A stretch of DNA of 64,000 bases from SB15 sp964639245 (lineage in GTDB: Bacteria; Chloroflexota; Anaerolineae; Aggregatilineales; J027): positions 21,391-85,390 of the forward strand of contig CAZXCU010000021.1 in assembly GCA_964639245.1 (NCBI GenBank), written 5' to 3'. The position numbers and the translations under genes were made by a program. This document shows positions 7,274-15,386 of this stretch, in pieces (within the stretch, counting starts at the first letter, position 1; the number at the start of each line of letters is the position of its first letter). Below the pieces are notes generated by a model that did not search any database, was not told the origin of the DNA, and was given only the letters and a program-made list of their open reading frames with translations.

Positions 7274-10185
7274 GGCTTGCTCCTGAATTTCCAATTCTTT
7301 GCATCACAGTAGTGGCGGATGTCACATGCTTCACAGAGTTTATGAGGGCGTTCCGGGATGGCAAAGTCTTTTGCCTCAATCCGTTGAACTACTGCATCAA
7401 ATGTTGCGATAGTTCTTTCTATCGAACGATTATCTTTGTCGAAAGTGATATAGGGATTGCCAGATTCCTCACCAGTATAATACAGATGTGTCTGGCTGAC
7501 GGTAAGCCCAGTTCGCTGTTCAACAATATGAGCATACACTTCAAGCTGGCGACGGTATTGATCTAATTTCTCCCGATCTTTCGGGTCGTTGACATCGAGC
7601 TTGCGCTCGGATTTGAAGTCTACCAATTCGACGGTATCCCCCTCACCTGCGATCAAGTCTACCTTGCCACTGAGGATATAATCATCCTTCACCAGCGAAA
7701 CATCCACCTCAGCTTCACGAATATATGACCAGTCCTTCTTGTTTGTCCAGTAGTAACGAATCACATGACTGAGCGCAATATCTTTCACATTAGGAGCAAG
7801 GTAAACCTTCTCCTTTTTAGTGAGATAGGTATAGTTGGTGTCAAACCAGCTAGCCACCTGATCTTCTGTTATCTTATGCTGTTCTCCCCGCAGCACTGCC
7901 TTATGAATGTCCTCTATCGTCTGGTGGACTAATGTACCGAACAAAATAGGGTTCTTTCGGACAGCAGCAAATTCCAATTCTCTAAAGAAACGGTACTGTT
8001 CGGCGCAGTTTTCGTAGACAGTTAAATGACTGGTAAAGGAGTAATCTTTCTTGAGGTTAACCTCTTTCACCAGTTCTAGTGGAATTGCCGCCAGATTTAC
8101 TGATGGGTGGCGCCATGATGGGAGATGATTGTAGTAATCTGCAAAATAGGCAGAGGGAGTTCGTCCTCTACCGTCAATCTCAAGGGCAGTCAAAACCAGG
8201 AGGTTTTGAGCGCGAGAGAATGCTGTATAGTACAGTCGCCGAAAATCATAAAACTTGGTTTGAGACAATGGTTCAAATGGTGGGCGGGCGAGATAACCAT
8301 TTTCCAGTTTTTCATCTAGGTCAGAATACTGCTTGCGCGGTACAGCCTTCAACGACCCGACAATTACTACTGGAAATTCTAATCCCTTCGATTGATGGAT
8401 AGTCAGGAAGGAAACATGCCCGCTTGGTGCATATTCAGTTTCATCCTCGTATTCATTGATTCCCCCATCTTTCAAAAAGCGGAAAAATTGGTTAAATAAA
8501 TCACGGATGTTTTTGTCTAAATAGTCAGGTGTGAATACACTCAGGTGATGCAGATACTCATATTTGTTAAGCATCTGCGAAAACAATCCTAGATTCCGCA
8601 TAGGCCGGCTGTCGAGCAACCGACTCTGCAATAAATGCTCATCCAAGTAGCGACTAAACAAGGGAAAACGTAGTAGTTCATAGAACAATCCCGAAAATCC
8701 ATAATCGGCATTGCGTGTTAAGGCTTTGTGTTGAAGGGCTTTTTGCCGCGCCCATTTGAGTAAATCTGCGTTCTCAGATTTTCGTAGTTCATCCGCAAAG
8801 GCTTTGAAACAGTCATTATCGTAGTAGTCCCATATATCAAGATGGGCATCGGATTTCCATTTTCTCACAGTGGGGAACTGGGGAAATAGAAAGATCAAAG
8901 CCCCAATCATCAAGCGTACTTCTTCACGGTCAAAGAATTGATTTGCGCGTGGTGAATAAACCGGGATACCATTCCCCTCTAAGTATTCTGCAAGACGGCG
9001 AACCTCTTCACTTTTTACAGATCGGAATAAAAAAGCGATTTGGTTCCAGTCAGTTAGATGACCAGCATCGCGTAAAGCATGGAGAAATGCAAGAATTTCT
9101 TCATGCCAAGCTGCTTCTGTTTTGCCAGCCACTTTCATGACTGCTGGGGTATCAGGGAATACTGTTTGACGCGGAATAATCCTTTTGTTGTAGCGAAATA
9201 CCTGCCCTTGATGTTGCCAGTCTTGCCCAGCAATCCAATGATTATAGAAATCAATAATATCTTTATGAGAACGATAGTTGGTTTCGAGAGCAACCTGTTT
9301 GCACTGCCCATCAGGGTATTTGTCTTTGAACTGTAGAATATTCCGAATGGTCGCTCCGCGAAAACGATAAAGCCCTTGGTCGTCGTCACCCACCACGCAG
9401 ATATTTGGATAGTCTTCTTTAGTCAGTTCAAGTAAGATAAGTTCTTGAATAGTATTGGTATCTTGATATTCATCTACCATCAGGTACGCAATTTTTGAGC
9501 GCACCTCATCCCGAATTTTAGGATGATCTTTTAGTAGTCGTAGGGCTTCAAACTGTATAGTTGAGAAATCAAGTGCGTTTGCCTCTTCAAGCTGCTCACG
9601 ATAAAGAATCGCACAATGACCTAATGCTTGTATTTCTTCATCAGGTGAGGTAGTCAGGTTATGCGGCTCTAACGCTTCTTCACTGACAACATTTATCCAT
9701 TTCAAGAGATTCTCTGTTCTCTGCCATGAGTTTGTGTTTTCACGATTCCCCGTAATATGTTCAACGCCTTCAATACCATCATACATATTTAGTCGCTGAT
9801 AGAGAAAATACTGCTGGTCAAACTGATCCATCATCATAAAATTACGTTTCAGCCGGGTGAATTCACGATGTTCTTGCAACCACCGCAGGCAGATTGAATG
9901 AAATGTCCCAAGATACATTTCGTTTAGATTAAAACGCACGCCAATTTCGTTGAGCCGGTTGGAAATGCGGGTTGTCAGTTCTTGAGCTGCCTTATCAGTA
10001 AAAGTTACAACCATTAGCTGCTCAGGGGTCACATTGGTCTGCGTAATCAAATAAACAATGCGCTCCACCAGAGTGAAAGTCTTTCCTGATCCAGGGCCAG
10101 CAATAATTAGCAAAGGTCCCTCTGTAGTTGTGATAGCTTCACGTTGTTGCGGATTGGCTCCAGGAGCTATGGGGGCATTGGTCAT
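7270..10185 (-). CDS. UvrD/AddA-type helicase with C-terminal Fe-S PD-(D/E)XK nuclease
   Basis: 971 residues. SF1 helicase motifs are clear: AGPGSGKTFTL (about 29-39), VDEYQDTN (about 235-242), VVGDDDQGLYRFRGA (motif III) and TIHQSKGLEFPVVIVG (motif V). The last 200 residues form a RecB/Cas4-like nuclease (DLIAGE... VELVDFKSE) with a closing cysteine cluster CEACDIRHYC that fits an AddB/Cas4-like Fe-S site. Such proteins unwind and degrade DNA ends. The gene leads the operon and its TGA overlaps the mod ATG (7270-7273), so it is made together with the type III R-M enzymes. It may process DNA after Res cutting; that role is inference. The divergent intergenic region 10186-10370 should hold its promoter. 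Confidence 0.9.
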   Translation of the reverse strand: MTNAPIAPGANPQQREAITTTEGPLLIIAGPGSGKTFTLVERIVYLITQTNVTPEQLMVVTFTDKAAQELTTRISNRLNEIGVRFNLNEMYLGTFHSICLRWLQEHREFTRLKRNFMMMDQFDQQYFLYQRLNMYDGIEGVEHITGNRENTNSWQRTENLLKWINVVSEEALEPHNLTTSPDEEIQALGHCAILYREQLEEANALDFSTIQFEALRLLKDHPKIRDEVRSKIAYLMVDEYQDTNTIQELILLELTKEDYPNICVVGDDDQGLYRFRGATIRNILQFKDKYPDGQCKQVALETNYRSHKDIIDFYNHWIAGQDWQHQGQVFRYNKRIIPRQTVFPDTPAVMKVAGKTEAAWHEEILAFLHALRDAGHLTDWNQIAFLFRSVKSEEVRRLAEYLEGNGIPVYSPRANQFFDREEVRLMIGALIFLFPQFPTVRKWKSDAHLDIWDYYDNDCFKAFADELRKSENADLLKWARQKALQHKALTRNADYGFSGLFYELLRFPLFSRYLDEHLLQSRLLDSRPMRNLGLFSQMLNKYEYLHHLSVFTPDYLDKNIRDLFNQFFRFLKDGGINEYEDETEYAPSGHVSFLTIHQSKGLEFPVVIVGSLKAVPRKQYSDLDEKLENGYLARPPFEPLSQTKFYDFRRLYYTAFSRAQNLLVLTALEIDGRGRTPSAYFADYYNHLPSWRHPSVNLAAIPLELVKEVNLKKDYSFTSHLTVYENCAEQYRFFRELEFAAVRKNPILFGTLVHQTIEDIHKAVLRGEQHKITEDQVASWFDTNYTYLTKKEKVYLAPNVKDIALSHVIRYYWTNKKDWSYIREAEVDVSLVKDDYILSGKVDLIAGEGDTVELVDFKSERKLDVNDPKDREKLDQYRRQLEVYAHIVEQRTGLTVSQTHLYYTGEESGNPYITFDKDNRSIERTIATFDAVVQRIEAKDFAIPERPHKLCEACDIRHYCDAKNWKFRSKP

Positions 10186-10370
10186 GATTCAAATTCCCTG
10201 ATTTTATGCTCTTTAATTTTACTAAATTCACCAGCAGACAGAGACACAGGATTTCGCTGATGACATAAAATTATCTTAGGGTAAAAATATACTACATATA
10301 TTACTACTTTACACACTGCTCAGGTAGAATAAATTGATAGATGACTAGACAACTATACTAGGAACTATCA

Positions 10371-11255
10371 ATGGCTTTCCAGTTTAAGTTTGAATCCCTC
10401 TCTGGCTTTCAGGATATAGAGAATTTCTATCAAGAATTTGCATATCAACTGCTAAAGGAATATCCCCATGAAGCAGAATTTGATCTAGAAATTATTGAAT
10501 TTATTACCCCTGAAGCCCTTTTGTCACTATTATGTGCTAGTCAGTATTGGAAGATAAAAAAAGGCTTTCCTGTGAAATGGATTGTGAATGAGCGGGTATT
10601 AGCTTATTTGGAACGTGTTGATGTCATGCGTGTGTTTGCTGATGCAATTGTCTTTGACAAGTTGCCTAATGAAAAATGGACACGTAGCTCAAGTTTGTCA
10701 GTAATGGAGATCCGTGAAATTAGTCATGAGCCTGAACAAAATAGCTATGATGTTTCAGCCACTATTACAGCCGCAAACCACTTCCTTTTGGGGCGGGTAA
10801 CTACAAAGCAGTTGGGAAGCGCAAGCACTTTACTCAGTGAAATCACACAAAATGTCATTCATAGCAGAAGCATAGGTTATGCATTTGCTCAGGCGTATCA
10901 TGCCAATCAAGGAAGTCGGGTTCATCTAGGCGTGATTGATATTGGTGTAGGGATTGCTACGTCCCTTTCATCCAAATATCCTGATGTTGCGAAGCCTTCG
11001 GACTACTTACGCCTATCATTGGAGTCAGGCATCACTTCAAGTTCTTCAAGCAATGGGTTAGGTTTATTTCATGTGCGGAATATTGTTCAACAAGGAAAGG
11101 GGATTCTAGTTATTCGCTCTGGAACAGCTTTGCTCCAAATACATGATGAGCGTTTCAATCAATGGGATAATCTTGCAGAAATCCCTGGAACTCAAGTCTA
11201 TATAGCCATGTGGGGTAGCCATGAAAAAGGAAAATGGGAATACCCCTTGTCTTGA
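10371..11255 (+). CDS. STAS-like domain fused to GHKL (anti-sigma-like) ATPase
   Basis: 294 residues. Residues about 1-110 look like a STAS fold (FITPEALLSLL, then YLERVDVMRVF at the end). The C-terminal half is a GHKL ATPase with an N-box SEITQNVIHS (about 154-163), G1 box DIGVGIA (about 190-196) and G2 box SSNGLGLFHV (about 225-234). SpoIIAB/RsbW-type kinases of this class phosphorylate STAS partners in partner-switching. The next gene encodes a separate STAS-like protein with a DNA-binding tail, so the pair may be a switch that controls the cassette. Neither a histidine-kinase H-box nor a membrane segment is seen. AT-richer than the transfer genes. Confidence 0.75.
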   Translation: MAFQFKFESLSGFQDIENFYQEFAYQLLKEYPHEAEFDLEIIEFITPEALLSLLCASQYWKIKKGFPVKWIVNERVLAYLERVDVMRVFADAIVFDKLPNEKWTRSSSLSVMEIREISHEPEQNSYDVSATITAANHFLLGRVTTKQLGSASTLLSEITQNVIHSRSIGYAFAQAYHANQGSRVHLGVIDIGVGIATSLSSKYPDVAKPSDYLRLSLESGITSSSSSNGLGLFHVRNIVQQGKGILVIRSGTALLQIHDERFNQWDNLAEIPGTQVYIAMWGSHEKGKWEYPLS

Positions 11256-11275
11256 GTATAGAATGAGTATATACT

Positions 11276-11302
11276 ACCCTTAAGCAAAAGATGCTTAAGG
11301 GT
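11276..11302 (+). promoter_or_regulatory. hairpin sequestering the ribosome-binding site of the STAS-wHTH gene
   Basis: ACCCTTAAGC (11276-11285) and GCTTAAGGGT (11293-11302) form a perfect 10-bp stem with a 7-nt loop, followed by TATTTT. The only good Shine-Dalgarno for the TTG start at 11307 (AAGGG, 11297-11301) lies inside the right arm. The element can act as an attenuator between the two genes or as a translational lock opened by upstream translation. Confidence 0.55.
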
Positions 11303-11306
11303 TATT

Positions 11307-11900
11307 TTGGAAATTCTACGAATTACCAACTTGGTGCAATCCATTACTAGAGAGCCCTCAGTACTAGCAACTCGCTTTACTGGGAAGCGTTTTTGGGATG
11401 AATTTCAGAAACAACTCTCCCTTTACGACAGGGGAGATGTTGTACTACTTTCATTTGATAACATATTGGTAATGGATGCATCATTTGCGGATGAGGTATT
11501 TGGGCAGATAGCTGTAATGCGAGCTAGGAAGGAATACGAATACCCCTACTTGATCTTGGCAGACCTAAATGAAACTTGTGAAGAGAACCTGCAAATGGCA
11601 CTCGTTACTCGAATCGAGCGTGAGCCAAATGATAAGCCACATATACGAAATTGTGTTCTGGTAATAAAAAAAGGTGAAAGACTTGAATTGGCAGGAAAAT
11701 ATGAAAGTCATGTTCAAGAAACCTTCTCAGTACTTGCAAGTCGCAAAGAACTATCTGCACGCGAATTGGCTGACACATTAAAGATCAGCTTAAATGCTGC
11801 AAGCACAAGATTAAAAACAATTGCAGATCTGGGGTTAGCAAAACGAGTTGATCTTCGAGATGCACAAGGAAAGCAATACATTTACCATCCATTAGTCTAA
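11307..11900 (+). CDS. STAS-like (DUF4325-type) protein with C-terminal winged helix
   Basis: 197 residues from a TTG start at 11307; the first in-frame ATG would remove the N-terminal third of the domain. Residues about 20-130 resemble the STAS-like family found beside GHKL ATPases (RFTGKRFWDEF..., VVLLSFDNILVMDASFADEVFG). From about residue 140 a winged-helix DNA-binding unit follows (SARELADTLKISLNAASTRLKTIADLGLAKR), ending YIYHPLV. It probably binds the upstream ATPase and regulates transcription. Translation appears throttled by a hairpin just upstream. Family assignment is from pattern recognition, so domain naming is moderate. Confidence 0.65.
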   Translation: MEILRITNLVQSITREPSVLATRFTGKRFWDEFQKQLSLYDRGDVVLLSFDNILVMDASFADEVFGQIAVMRARKEYEYPYLILADLNETCEENLQMALVTRIEREPNDKPHIRNCVLVIKKGERLELAGKYESHVQETFSVLASRKELSARELADTLKISLNAASTRLKTIADLGLAKRVDLRDAQGKQYIYHPLV

Positions 11901-11939
11901 ATTTTGTCAATGAGTTAAGCAGAATTTGCTGAGGTGATA

Positions 11940-14900
11940 ATGAGCAACAACTACTTTGAATACTACCGACGTACAATTGAATCACATCAAACAGGCTTGA
12001 AACTGGTTGGCGGCGGAACGGGTTTAGGCAAAACCAGTAGTATTCCAAATGCAGTGATGAAAGCGATCCCTGCCAATCGCAAAGGAATATATGTAGCGAA
12101 CCGTACCCAATTGCTTCATGAAATGGCTGATACTACTGATCCAAATTTTGCCATTATTTTGCCTCGTGATTTGGATGTAGTACGGACTGTGATCAGTAGT
12201 AACCATCGTTCAGCTTTTGACGAGTTGCTACGCAATTCTATATTTCAGGCATACACTGATAAGCTTGATCTCAACAAAGTATATCGTGCCATCAAAACTC
12301 TCGATGAAATTTTTGGACCGACCGATTCAAGTATGCTACCGAGTTGGCAAGAGCAAGTAGCAGAAGAGTATTCAAGGCAGATTCTTAAAGCCTTTCGGAC
12401 TGTAATTCTTACAGCCAAAAATCGGTCTAAGTCGGACTATAACAAGCTATTAGATCATGATATTGTCCATAAATTGTTTCCGTTCATTGCATTCAAACGG
12501 AAAATGACTGTGAGGTTACTGCTGGTCACGCTGCATAAGCTATTTTATGGCTTCTTCGATGGTGAAAAAACCATCACTGCCAATCATCTTAAAGGCTATG
12601 TAATCTTTGCAGACGAATTTGATTTTCTAGAGAATGATCTTATCCAATTGATTGCTCAGTCACGACAAATCGAGGATGTATTTCGATTTGTAGAGTATTT
12701 TTATCGTGAAATGCAGCGCCACAAAATGAGGTTGGAGAACTACCCTGTATCAGGTTCGCCTGACATTACACGGCGTATCAGAAAGATCATGAATGAAATT
12801 GATCTGCTTCACGCTGAAAATATCAACTATCCCGATATTAATCAATTCATCAGTACAGAAGCACCAAATGATATAGCGATCTTCCGAACAAGCCACACAG
12901 TAAGCTCCTCACCAGTTTACTTATGTCAGACAGAGCGAGCCTTCAACATCGTCAGTGATCCAACAATCTGTTCAGATAAAGTGTTTAGCGCGAGACGGTT
13001 GTTTACAGCAGTATCAGCCATCAGTGAACAGATTCTAACTCTGCTAAAGGAAATTGAGGTAGAAGACCCCGCAACACATCAGGGAATCATTAATGATGCT
13101 TATAGAAACACTGTCTTCCCATCTCAAATTCAACAAGTATCACAATTCCCCCGCCGTCGTCCACCACAATCAACACGACTAGGGGCACTCTTAGATGCTG
13201 GCTACAGCATGTATGATATTCACTATATTGCAAAAGCAACTGACCCTGAAGAAGTGGAGCTTCGGAATTATGCGATATATACTACCCCTGAGAAATTTAT
13301 AAGCACATTAGCCGAGAAGAACCTTGTCTTTGCCCTATCCGCCACAGCAGACATCCACCGCTGTGTCAACAACTTTAATCTGCATTGGTTGGGCGCAAAA
13401 GATGGTATTAACCTTCTGCTGCCAGATGAACGGGATGCACAAGATGTTAGTGCTTTAAATAATGAGAAGGCAGCTATTCGCGGGAATCAGCTTGAGGTAA
13501 TCCGGCTTAAAGAATTGGATAATCGTCAATCCCTAGACAAGCAAATACGCCGCTTTATTGCAACAGCTTTCCAAACAGAACAATTTACAAATGATACAAA
13601 AGGCGGACACCTTAAGCGTCGTGTAGAACGATTCTTTAGTAGCCTGCTTATTGCCTGTGAAAGAAGCATTTTAAGCGAGGAAATTCAATCTCATCTGTTC
13701 TTTCTCAATACATATCGTGACATAGAACAGCTATTTAAGAATGAAATGCTGCATATAGCTCCGTTTTATAAAATTCGTCCTTTATTGGAGCGCAAGTTAT
13801 TTACTGCCTATGAACTTGACATCAACAATCAGACGTTTGTAGTCGTTTTCTACAATGCAGAACAAGCCAAGCGCATTCGGCAAACGGCAGGTGCCAAGAA
13901 TGAATTTAACCAGCTCTTTCATACAGAGTTGCCTGTGGTAGTGGTAACACAATACCTAACCGCAGGTAATGGCGTTAACATTCAGTATGAACTTCAAGAC
14001 GGAACTGAGCGTGATTTCCTAAATCTATATCTCTTAGAAGTTCCATATTTCTACTTCAGCAATGGTTCCGAAGATGATACAGATGAAGAGCGAATAGCAA
14101 AGTTGAAAGAAAACCTATGGTATCTTGCAAAGCTCCATTCAGAAAAATATCTGAGTGAGCAGGAGTTTCGCGCTAAACTCAGCACGCTGCATAAGCCAAA
14201 TGATTGGAACAATACATACCAGCATCATCCACGCATGTCGCATGATTATCTACTCAATACAATCGCTTCATTAATTCAAGCAATGGGGCGAATTGAACGT
14301 GTCTGGAAACCAATTCCAGATCAATCAGTTGTGTTATGTCGTGAAGCGTACCACGCTTTTCAGCAGTTTCTTGGTCCCGAATTTGATGATCTGCGTTACA
14401 TACGTGAACCAATGATTTCTCATAATCTACAAACCCTGCTGGCAAAGATAGAGGAACAAATTCCGCAACAAGAACGTATGGCTCGGCGAAAACAAGATGC
14501 CCGACTTGCAGAGCTTAATGAAGTATGCAAACGAAATATTACTCAGTTTATCGAACGCTTTGATACGATACGTAGTCAAGCGGATAAAGGAAAATTGCGC
14601 CAGATATGGCGTAGACTACGCATTGCGGCACTCCGCCACGATTTCGCGGATAATACTCTTCAAGAGTGGTCGGCTGTATATAACTCGCCTAATGTTCACA
14701 ACGGCGAAGTTTATCTGAGTCCCGATTATGAGTCGTTACCTATCAACCACGACCAGCCAGATTCTAGAGCTTGGCGGCTAAATGCTGTTTATGATGTTGT
14801 TAGCGACAACCATACTATTCGTGAATACTTTGCAAAACATGGATATGAATTTGACTTCGATATGGACGGGCAAAATTGTTTTGTGCCTTATTTTCACCAA

Positions 14901-15386
14901 GCAATCTTGTCGGGTGCTATAGGCGAAGAAGCAATTACAGCACTTCTAAATGCAAAAGGTATTCCTATTGAGGATTTATCAGATGAGCTATTTGAAATTG
15001 CTGACATCAAAGTTGTAAACAAGCCATGGTACATTGACTGCAAAAATTATTCCGACTCAACAATGGAACGATTTTTGTTAGGACCTGATGATGCTGGTTT
15101 CTACCATAAATTCACAGGACACTACTTTACAAAGAGAGCCATTGAGAAATGGAGACTAATTGTAGAGTATGAAAACCAACCCAGTCGTCTGCTATTTATC
15201 AACACGGCAACGCTCCAAGAGCGCCCATTACAGTATTATCGTTGCACTACATCTGAGTTAGTACCTGTTACCCATTATAGGGATGCAGATATTGTTATCC
15301 TCCAGGGGGCACTCGTGTCCGACCACGCGAATCAATATCATCCATCTTTTGATCGCCTATTAAACGATATGGAGAATGAGTTATGA
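11940..15386 (+). CDS. DinG-like SF2 helicase fused to PD-(D/E)XK-like nuclease domain
   Basis: 1148 residues from the ATG at 11940 (GAGGTG just upstream; a GTG at 11934 is also possible). Helicase motifs: GGGTGLGKTS (Walker A, about 24-32), FADEFDF (DEAD-box variant, about 222-228), ALSATAD (motif III, about 464-470) and QAMGRIERVW (motif VI, about 779-788). Residues about 990-1035 have the spacing of a restriction-endonuclease fold: GEEAITALL, then ADIKVVNKPWYIDCKNY with D and DxK. The pPIWI-RE systems described by Burroughs, Iyer and Aravind combine a DinG-like helicase, an REase and a PIWI-like protein; here helicase and REase seem fused. The stop overlaps the next gene (ATGA, 15383-15386). 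Nuclease call is moderate, helicase call strong. Confidence 0.75.
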   Translation: MSNNYFEYYRRTIESHQTGLKLVGGGTGLGKTSSIPNAVMKAIPANRKGIYVANRTQLLHEMADTTDPNFAIILPRDLDVVRTVISSNHRSAFDELLRNSIFQAYTDKLDLNKVYRAIKTLDEIFGPTDSSMLPSWQEQVAEEYSRQILKAFRTVILTAKNRSKSDYNKLLDHDIVHKLFPFIAFKRKMTVRLLLVTLHKLFYGFFDGEKTITANHLKGYVIFADEFDFLENDLIQLIAQSRQIEDVFRFVEYFYREMQRHKMRLENYPVSGSPDITRRIRKIMNEIDLLHAENINYPDINQFISTEAPNDIAIFRTSHTVSSSPVYLCQTERAFNIVSDPTICSDKVFSARRLFTAVSAISEQILTLLKEIEVEDPATHQGIINDAYRNTVFPSQIQQVSQFPRRRPPQSTRLGALLDAGYSMYDIHYIAKATDPEEVELRNYAIYTTPEKFISTLAEKNLVFALSATADIHRCVNNFNLHWLGAKDGINLLLPDERDAQDVSALNNEKAAIRGNQLEVIRLKELDNRQSLDKQIRRFIATAFQTEQFTNDTKGGHLKRRVERFFSSLLIACERSILSEEIQSHLFFLNTYRDIEQLFKNEMLHIAPFYKIRPLLERKLFTAYELDINNQTFVVVFYNAEQAKRIRQTAGAKNEFNQLFHTELPVVVVTQYLTAGNGVNIQYELQDGTERDFLNLYLLEVPYFYFSNGSEDDTDEERIAKLKENLWYLAKLHSEKYLSEQEFRAKLSTLHKPNDWNNTYQHHPRMSHDYLLNTIASLIQAMGRIERVWKPIPDQSVVLCREAYHAFQQFLGPEFDDLRYIREPMISHNLQTLLAKIEEQIPQQERMARRKQDARLAELNEVCKRNITQFIERFDTIRSQADKGKLRQIWRRLRIAALRHDFADNTLQEWSAVYNSPNVHNGEVYLSPDYESLPINHDQPDSRAWRLNAVYDVVSDNHTIREYFAKHGYEFDFDMDGQNCFVPYFHQAILSGAIGEEAITALLNAKGIPIEDLSDELFEIADIKVVNKPWYIDCKNYSDSTMERFLLGPDDAGFYHKFTGHYFTKRAIEKWRLIVEYENQPSRLLFINTATLQERPLQYYRCTTSELVPVTHYRDADIVILQGALVSDHANQYHPSFDRLLNDMENEL

